Positions 6,791 to 10,947 of a DNA stretch of 10,947 bases are shown here, one piece after another. Location of the stretch: positions 1-10,947 of the forward strand of contig JAQVEY010000044.1 of assembly GCA_028697515.1 (NCBI GenBank), written 5' to 3'. The translations under genes were made by a program, and so were the position numbers. The first letter of the stretch is position 1, and each line of letters starts with the position of its first letter. Below the pieces are notes generated by a model. It was not told the DNA's origin, made no database searches, and worked only from the letters and a program-made list of their open reading frames with translations. Source of the stretch: Bacteroidales bacterium. Its GTDB lineage: Bacteria; Bacteroidota; Bacteroidia; Bacteroidales; ML635J-15.

Positions 6791-8620
6791 ATGATTAATA
6801 CTAACAGGATTTTAAAAATATTTCTAATAGTCGCGGGAATTGCTGTTTTAACAATAAGTTCTGGAAAGATTTTTAATTATAGCTTTTCCTCAAAGGATAC
6901 ACCACAGAATATAACCACTGTTTTAGACAATAAAACTTCGTTCTTTCCAGAAATTGCAGAAGATTTTTCATATTATAAACATGATTCTCTGCAGGACTCG
7001 TATTATCTTTATAATAATTCAAATAAGCTAATTTGTTATTTAATATATACGTCTCCATACTGTGACCAGATTAGTGGTTTTGGGGGAACAGTACCTTTTG
7101 CAATAATTTTTACTCCTGAACACAAAATCAGAGAATTATATCTTCTGTCAAATTCTGAGACACCATCTTGGATTGATAGGCTTGAATCTCAGAATTTTTT
7201 CAGTTCATGGAATGGCCTTACATGCAAAGAAGCATCACAGAAACAGGTTGATGCTGTAAGTGGAGCAACATTTACCAGCAACGCTGTAATACAATCGATG
7301 AATAAGCGATTAGCAGCATATTCAGCAACCAAAGAAGTAGAGAAGCGAAAAGGATGGTTCAATACCTTAGGTATAATTTTGTCTTTTATTGTGTTGATAT
7401 TTGCTTTGTTCAGTTTTGTTGTACCTCAGCAGACAAATCGGCTTAGAATCGGTCTTTTATTTGCCTCAGTTGGTATATTGGGTTTTTGGGCGGGAGATTT
7501 TCTAAGTATTGCACTGCTACATAATTGGTTGATAAATGGTCTAAGTATTAAATCACAGATATTTGTATTTATTGTTTTGATATTATCCATACTTTTGCCC
7601 TTAATAACAAATAAATCTTTTTATTGTCAGTTTTTGTGTCCGTTTGGGGCTTTACAGGAATTGGCAGGCAAAATAAATAAAAAAAAAATCGTATTTGAGA
7701 CTAATTTAACTAAAGTCCTTAAATCAATAAAGTATGTTTTTCTTTTTGTTTTAATCATATTAACAGTTGTAGCAGTTGATATCAATCTTGAAGATTTTGA
7801 ACCCTTTTCTGCATTTAAATTTAAATTTGCCTCACTTGCAGTACTGATTTTGGCGGTATTTATGCTTTTCCTCTCGATATTCATTAATAAGCCATGGTGT
7901 AGGTTTTTCTGCCCTACCGGAGCATTCCTGAGTATGTTAAGAGGTCACTCATCAAAGAAAACAGATAAGAAATCCATAAGCATTTCCGTATTACTAAATA
8001 TCGTTTTGGTTTTATGCCTAGGGATAATGATATATTTTAATTTCATCAGTCGTGAAGACAAAGATTTAATTCAAACTAAACCACAAGAAACAATTATTAT
8101 GAGCAATACATTAGAAGTAATTCACAGCAGAAAGTCGGTTCGTCATTTTACTGATGAGCCTGTAACAAAAGAACAACTCGAAACATTGGTAAAAGCAGGT
8201 ATGGCAGCACCAAGTGCCAGGAATTTGCAACCTTGGGCATTTGTGATTGTAACAGAGCGTAATCAGTTGGATGCTTTAGCAGAAGCTTTGCCCTATGCAA
8301 AAATGCTTTTAGACGCTCAGGCAGCAATAGTCGTATGTGGTGATATGAAAAAAGCAGCAACTGATGTTGATAGTGCGTATTGGGTTCAGGATTGTAGTGC
8401 TGCAACTCAAAATATTTTACTTGCAGTAGAGTCGATGGGTCTGGGTGCTGTTTGGACTGCAGCTTTTCCATATAGCGATAGAATGGAACCTGTAAAAGAA
8501 ATCTTAGGCCTTCCTGAGAATATAAAACCATTAAATGTTATTCCTGTAGGAGTGCCAACAGGCGAAGATAAACCAAAGGATAAATGGAAACCTGAGAATG
8601 TGCATTGGAATAGGTGGTAG
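6791..8620 (+). CDS. FMN-binding / NapH-like membrane / nitroreductase fusion
   Basis: This 609-residue multi-domain membrane redox protein opens with an N-terminal anchor helix (about 7-24). An FMN-binding domain of the RnfG/NqrC/NosR type follows (about 55-175), ending in DAVSGATFTS, where Thr162 fits the ApbE flavinylation site. Six more hydrophobic segments follow (about 190-211, 219-242, 255-273, 312-330, 347-366, 397-417), with CxxxCP motifs at Cys279/Cys283 and Cys370/Cys374, as in NapH/NosR membrane modules. The ferredoxin-type CxxCxxCxxxCP clusters of NapH and NosR are absent. Residues 437-609 form a complete nitroreductase: SRKSVRHF (445-452), PSARNLQPW (474-482), MGLGAVWTAAFP (549-560) and a terminal HWNRW. 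Lys-rich loops follow both CxxxCP motifs, suggesting they face the cytoplasm. An odd number of helices then places both flavin domains outside. Electrons probably pass from cytoplasm or quinone to an external acceptor. The substrate is unknown. An internal ATG (8099) marks where a free nitroreductase would begin. Confidence 0.87.
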   Translation: MINTNRILKIFLIVAGIAVLTISSGKIFNYSFSSKDTPQNITTVLDNKTSFFPEIAEDFSYYKHDSLQDSYYLYNNSNKLICYLIYTSPYCDQISGFGGTVPFAIIFTPEHKIRELYLLSNSETPSWIDRLESQNFFSSWNGLTCKEASQKQVDAVSGATFTSNAVIQSMNKRLAAYSATKEVEKRKGWFNTLGIILSFIVLIFALFSFVVPQQTNRLRIGLLFASVGILGFWAGDFLSIALLHNWLINGLSIKSQIFVFIVLILSILLPLITNKSFYCQFLCPFGALQELAGKINKKKIVFETNLTKVLKSIKYVFLFVLIILTVVAVDINLEDFEPFSAFKFKFASLAVLILAVFMLFLSIFINKPWCRFFCPTGAFLSMLRGHSSKKTDKKSISISVLLNIVLVLCLGIMIYFNFISREDKDLIQTKPQETIIMSNTLEVIHSRKSVRHFTDEPVTKEQLETLVKAGMAAPSARNLQPWAFVIVTERNQLDALAEALPYAKMLLDAQAAIVVCGDMKKAATDVDSAYWVQDCSAATQNILLAVESMGLGAVWTAAFPYSDRMEPVKEILGLPENIKPLNVIPVGVPTGEDKPKDKWKPENVHWNRW

Positions 8621-8650
8621 GGGTTTGTTTATTGATTTCACGACCGTTTT

Positions 8651-8943
8651 TTAAGCTGCCTCTTCAAGGCGATAATGGTATATAAGTTTATCAACCTGAT
8701 GCTGGGGCATCTGGTTGAAGTAAAATCAGGCCTTCAGCCTGATACTACTGTGATTATTTTGTACTACTAATCTGGTTGAAAGTACATACTGAAGCTCAAA
8801 AGTTGCATCACTTCTAAACTTGAAAGCTTAGGTAAACAAAATTTACACTAGTCTTCAGGCTGAAAGCCTGATTTATATATAGCGGGGCAACGCCATGCTT
8901 TGTTGCGTCGCAGACACCGTTTGAGCTCTGAAGGAGCGGCTTA
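8651..8943. repeat. Composite REP-like palindrome block A (left of the transposase)
   Basis: This gene-free stretch is packed with hairpins. From left: GCCT/AGGC (8658-8670, loop CTTCA) following AAGCT; TCAACC and GATGC pairing with GCATC and GGTTGA (8691-8718); ATCAGGC/GCCTGAT (8725-8743, loop CTTCA); TCAGGC/GCCTGA (8855-8871, loop TGAAA); GCAAC/GTTGC (8887-8906); GCTC/GAGC (8925-8937, loop TGAAG) ending GGCTTA. The left half has TTCA loops and the right half TGAA loops, so the block is a large imperfect mirror arrangement. It matches block B module for module. I see no gene in 8621-8952. Confidence 0.8.
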
Positions 8944-8952
8944 AATTGGGAC

Positions 8953-9408
8953 CTAGTCCTCCCACAGATAGTCTTCGTTATAATCAATGCCATATTCCTT
9001 TAATATGTCAATATATTCTTCTTTTGGATCTACTTTTTTATGATGCACAACCTGATTCTCAATATACTTTTTTACTACATCATGACCTGAAGGATTTACC
9101 GAGAAGCCTCCGTATCCTTTTTGCCAACTAAAATTTGAAAATTCGCTGCCTTTAGTTTTGATCCACCTACTGCTGTGTTTTTTTACGAATTCTACAAGTT
9201 TTGCTAATGCTATATTTTTAGACATTATGCACAAAATATGAACATGATCCTCAATTCCATTTATTATTATTGGAATTGATTCGTTATCCTTGATGATTGA
9301 ACCCATGTATGCGTAAAGTTCAGGTTTGATTTTATCTGTAATTAGTTTCTGATTGTGTTTTGTGTGAAATACGATATGTACAAATAGTTTTGAAAGTGAT
9401 TGTGACAT
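8953..9408 (-). CDS. tnpA: HUH single-tyrosine transposase, IS200/REP-associated (RAYT) type
   Basis: This 151-residue Y1 transposase has the full family layout: an N-terminal VHIVFHTKHNQKLI strand (10-23), the HUH metal motif as EDHVHIL (His55, His57), FSWQKGYGGFSV at 93-104, and the catalytic helix with Tyr115 and Gln119 in KKYIENQVVHHKK. It would nick single-stranded DNA at hairpin-marked sites through a 5'-phosphotyrosine intermediate. Length fits intact TnpA, and no frameshift is seen, so it may be active. No TnpB/IscB partner is present, so it is not an IS605-type pair. Many palindromic elements around it argue for a REP-associated enzyme rather than a simple IS200. A TATCTTTG box (9444-9451) lies 35 bp upstream. 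Confidence 0.92.
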   Translation of the reverse strand: MSQSLSKLFVHIVFHTKHNQKLITDKIKPELYAYMGSIIKDNESIPIIINGIEDHVHILCIMSKNIALAKLVEFVKKHSSRWIKTKGSEFSNFSWQKGYGGFSVNPSGHDVVKKYIENQVVHHKKVDPKEEYIDILKEYGIDYNEDYLWED

Positions 9409-9443
9409 GATTTTTTGTTTTAGGTTGAACTTTGTTGTTTGTG

Positions 9444-9451
9444 CAAAGATA
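9444..9451 (-). promoter_or_regulatory. Bacteroidota -7 box for tnpA
   Basis: The minus strand reads TATCTTTG, an exact TAnnTTTG match. The REP hairpin at 9466-9483 would lie just upstream, close to the -33 position, so TnpA binding there could repress its own gene. That regulatory idea is inference. Confidence 0.4.
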
Positions 9452-9463
9452 GTTAAAAATGTT

Positions 9464-9933
9464 ATAAGCTGCCCTTTCAGGGCGAAAGCGGAAGGTAGTT
9501 ATCAACCTGATGCTCCGCTTCAGGTTTCACTAAATCAGGCTTACAGCCTGAAAATCGCATAAAATGAGCCAATTACTGGCGAATCAGTAAAAAGTTTTAA
9601 TAAAGTTTTAGTATCAAAATACAATCATTAGCAATAAATAACAACTTTGCATTAAGTCTAAAAGCATTCGAGAGATGTATTCGGTTGTTATACCAAATAT
9701 AATTAATAATAAGTCCGATATTTTCGTGAGTTATAAAATTTATTATCATGCACTGGTATAATGCCGATGATAAAATTGTATAGTCAAATCGAGCATAGCG
9801 AGGTTTGACTATTACAATTTTAAAATCGTTATTACAAAGGCAAATCAGGCTGAAAGTCTGATTTATTTTAAAATGAGGTGAAGCCTCGTTTTAATGCTCT
9901 TCTGGGACTCACGCCCTGAAAGGGCAGCTTAGG
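9464..9933. repeat. Composite REP-like palindrome block B (right of the transposase)
   Basis: The modules run in the same order as block A: AAGCT with GCCC/GGGC (9471-9483); AACCTGA/TCAGGTT (9504-9526); TCAGGC/GCCTGA (9535-9551, loop TTACA); a roughly 290-bp centre; AAATCAGGC/GTCTGATTT (9842-9864, loop TGAAA, one G-T pair); TTAAAATGAGG/CCTCGTTTTAA (9868-9894, loop TGAAG); and GCCC-TGAAA-GGGC (9913-9925) followed by AGCTTA. The outermost 19-mers, AAGCTGCCCTTTCAGGGCG at 9466-9484 and its complement at 9912-9930, are exact inverted copies. No gene is seen in 9409-10100; 9934-10069 is AT-rich with nothing I can identify. Confidence 0.8.
9771..9822. repeat. Long hairpin in the centre of block B
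   Basis: The left arm (9771-9788, TAAAATTGTATAGTCAAA) pairs with the right arm (9804-9822) over 18 bp with one bulged T. The 15-base loop region contains TCGAGCATAGCGAGG. CGAT (9765-9768) and ATCG (9825-9828) can extend the stem. It lacks the TTCA/TGAA loop of the other hairpins, so it may be a different element that entered the block. A second inverted pair, TTATACCA (9688-9695) and TGGTATAA (9754-9761), lies just to its left. Confidence 0.65.
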
Positions 9934-10069
9934 TGCTATCTGTTGTATTTAGAGTTTAAAACTGCCTTTTAAATAATACCTTGACAGATATTATGTTGTA
10001 AATATTATTAGTATTAAATACGTTATTAAAATAAGTATGCTCAAATTCTGGTTTTAATAAAAAAATGGA

Positions 10070-10077
10070 TATATTTG
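10070..10077 (+). promoter_or_regulatory. Bacteroidota promoter for the partial surface-protein gene
   Basis: TATATTTG matches TAnnTTTG, 23 bp before the ATG at 10101. ATTCTGG (10045-10051) at about 19 bp spacing could be a weak -33 element. Confidence 0.5.
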
Positions 10078-10100
10078 TATATACCTTAATTATAAAATTG

Positions 10101-10947
10101 ATGAAAGATGTTATATTATCAATTGTGTTTGTATTTTCTTTCACAATGATTTCTGCTCAGATACCTGTTGCAAATGCCGGAAATGATACTTTGTTCTGCG
10201 GATTAACAGGACAATTAAATGCTATATCTGAAAATGGTGGATATTGGTCAACTGATTATCCTGAGTACCTTAGTTTCAGTGATATTAATGATCCACATAC
10301 GCAAATAACATCAAGCGTAATTAATACCGGCTCTCCTACATATCCATATTTTGAGCTTATTTGGACAGAAACCGATGAACCTTATTTTGACACGGACACT
10401 GTTAAAATTATATTTGCCAGAATACCTTCATCGGAAATGCAAATAATTCCCCCGAAATGTTTTGGAGAACTTGCCACAATAGCAGCTTACGAAGATTCTT
10501 TACAACAATATGTGTGGAATTTCTATGGAGGTTTGGTGGATAGTGTTGTTCCCGATAATTATATGGGGGGTAACTTCGAGAACTTTGTCTATTGGACGGA
10601 CGAAGAAGAAACTCACCTAGTAAGTTTGATATCAACAAACTATTGGGGTTGTCAGAGCCCGATAAATATAGATACTATACAAGAACCAATTATCCCTGAA
10701 TTTAATGTCCAGATATTCGATGATACATGTTTGTTAAATAAAGGAGCTATTATCTTTGGAGATACCTTGACGTCAAATACTTTTTTCTGGTTAGATACGA
10801 TAGTGGGACCAGCTTCAGGTACACCGATCACAACTGTATATAATATCCCAGCAGGAGTATATGATGTTCAAGTGTCATATCTTACTCCAAATGTTATTCA
10901 TTATGCATATTATTTGACAACTTTCGGAACTGCAAATTGCATTGATA
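10101..10947 (+). CDS. Secreted SprB/PKD-like surface protein, 3' end cut by the window edge
   Basis: An open frame of 282 codons runs from ATG to the window edge without a stop. It begins with a signal peptide (about 1-20, MKDVILSIVFVFSFTMISAQ). Residues 24-107 resemble the Bacteroidota Ig/PKD-type opening module with ANAGNDTLFCG and a YWS core. Residues 114-196 may be a second beta-sandwich repeat (PPKCFGELATI, YVWNF). Residues 203-262 resemble a SprB-type repeat, with DDTCLLNKGAI, then FFWLD, then IPAGVYDVQVSY. Such proteins are usually long T9SS cargo ending in a gliding-motility-associated or type A/B sorting tail, which would lie outside this window. A surface adhesin or gliding-type role is inferred from architecture. 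The start is supported by the signal peptide and the TATATTTG box upstream. Confidence 0.8.
   Translation, partial: MKDVILSIVFVFSFTMISAQIPVANAGNDTLFCGLTGQLNAISENGGYWSTDYPEYLSFSDINDPHTQITSSVINTGSPTYPYFELIWTETDEPYFDTDTVKIIFARIPSSEMQIIPPKCFGELATIAAYEDSLQQYVWNFYGGLVDSVVPDNYMGGNFENFVYWTDEEETHLVSLISTNYWGCQSPINIDTIQEPIIPEFNVQIFDDTCLLNKGAIIFGDTLTSNTFFWLDTIVGPASGTPITTVYNIPAGVYDVQVSYLTPNVIHYAYYLTTFGTANCID

Larger units (their letters stand above)
8925..9484 (-). mobile_element. Candidate minimal REP-tnpA unit (RAYT gene with flanking inverted REPs)
   Basis: The transposase gene is bracketed by two REP hairpins in opposite orientation: GCTC-TGAAG-GAGC followed by GGCTTA at 8925-8943, and AAGCT followed by GCCC-TTTCA-GGGC at 9466-9483. 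IS200/IS605-type and RAYT enzymes recognise subterminal hairpins rather than terminal inverted repeats, so these are reasonable ends. Exact boundaries and any cleavage tetranucleotides cannot be fixed from one copy. Confidence 0.5.

Noticed and set aside
7627..7884. 85-codon minus-strand open frame
   Set aside because: It is antisense to the membrane module of the redox fusion, with no supporting start signal.
8148..8531. 127-codon open frame on the minus strand
   Set aside because: It lies entirely within the nitroreductase domain in antisense, has no signal or family resemblance, and is a shadow frame.
7400..8600. Base-composition jump between the membrane part and the nitroreductase part as a sign of recent fusion by transfer
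   Set aside because: Hand counts of sample 60-base rows gave about 20-25% GC in the membrane part and 43-45% in the nitroreductase part. A row from the FMN domain was also about 43%, so AT-rich codons for hydrophobic residues explain the dip.
8099..8620. A separate nitroreductase gene starting at the internal ATG (8099)
   Set aside because: The frame is continuous from 6791 with no stop, and the upstream sequence offers only a weak A-rich site. An additional internal start remains possible but has no independent support, so one fused CDS is annotated.
8953..9408. IS605-type element with an accessory TnpB nuclease
   Set aside because: No TnpB/IscB-like frame occurs on either side, and no omega-RNA-like guide region could be recognised.
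8651..9933. CRISPR array
   Set aside because: The repeats are palindromic modules of varying sequence and irregular spacing, not identical repeats with uniform unique spacers, and no cas genes are present.
9956..10144. 62-codon minus-strand open frame
   Set aside because: It is AT-rich and low in complexity (Asn/Ile/Phe), and it overlaps the promoter and signal-peptide codons of the plus-strand surface-protein gene.
10408..10638. 76-codon minus-strand open frame
   Set aside because: It is antisense to the continuous plus-strand surface-protein frame that starts at 10101.

Overview
The window looks like chromosomal DNA from an AT-rich member of the Bacteroidota, most likely a Bacteroidales/Marinilabiliales-type anaerobe or a relative. 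The evidence is a type IX secretion (T9SS) type A sorting domain, several promoter-like TAnnTTTG boxes (the Bacteroidota -7 element), a Bacteroidota-style FtsB/DivIC protein, a secreted C1B peptidase, and a partial SprB/PKD-like surface protein. No tRNA, rRNA or CRISPR array was seen.

Left part (1-5990). A YqgE/AlgH gene (+) converges on, and overlaps by 4 bp, a short FtsB/DivIC-type division gene (-). Next on the minus strand come a flavodoxin-fold NAD(P)H oxidoreductase, then a two-gene operon. That operon is a small secreted T9SS-sorted protein followed by a large secreted protein with a C-terminal DUF1566/Lcl_C-type domain; a strong Shine-Dalgarno overlaps the first stop codon. A secreted bleomycin-hydrolase-like cysteine peptidase follows, with a clear intrinsic terminator. 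Last is a PhnP-like metallo-beta-lactamase-fold hydrolase, which is divergent from the next operon.

Middle (6073-8620, +). A short RsmI-like SAM methyltransferase lies 10 bp upstream of a 609-residue redox protein. The redox protein joins a flavinylation-type FMN-binding domain, a NapH/NosR-like polytopic membrane module with two CxxxCP motifs, and a complete C-terminal nitroreductase domain. Counting membrane segments places the nitroreductase outside the cytoplasm, beside the FMN domain. If so, this is a one-polypeptide transmembrane electron-export chain, and it is the most interesting protein here.

Right part (8621-10100) is accessory DNA. A single-tyrosine HUH transposase of the IS200/REP-associated (RAYT) type lies between two composite blocks of palindromic REP-like elements. 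The two blocks carry the same hairpin modules in the same order and inverted symmetry, and most loops contain TTCA or its complement TGAA. The right block also holds a large unexplained hairpin.

The window ends inside a secreted, probably surface-exposed adhesin/gliding-type protein that starts at 10101 and has no stop before the edge.
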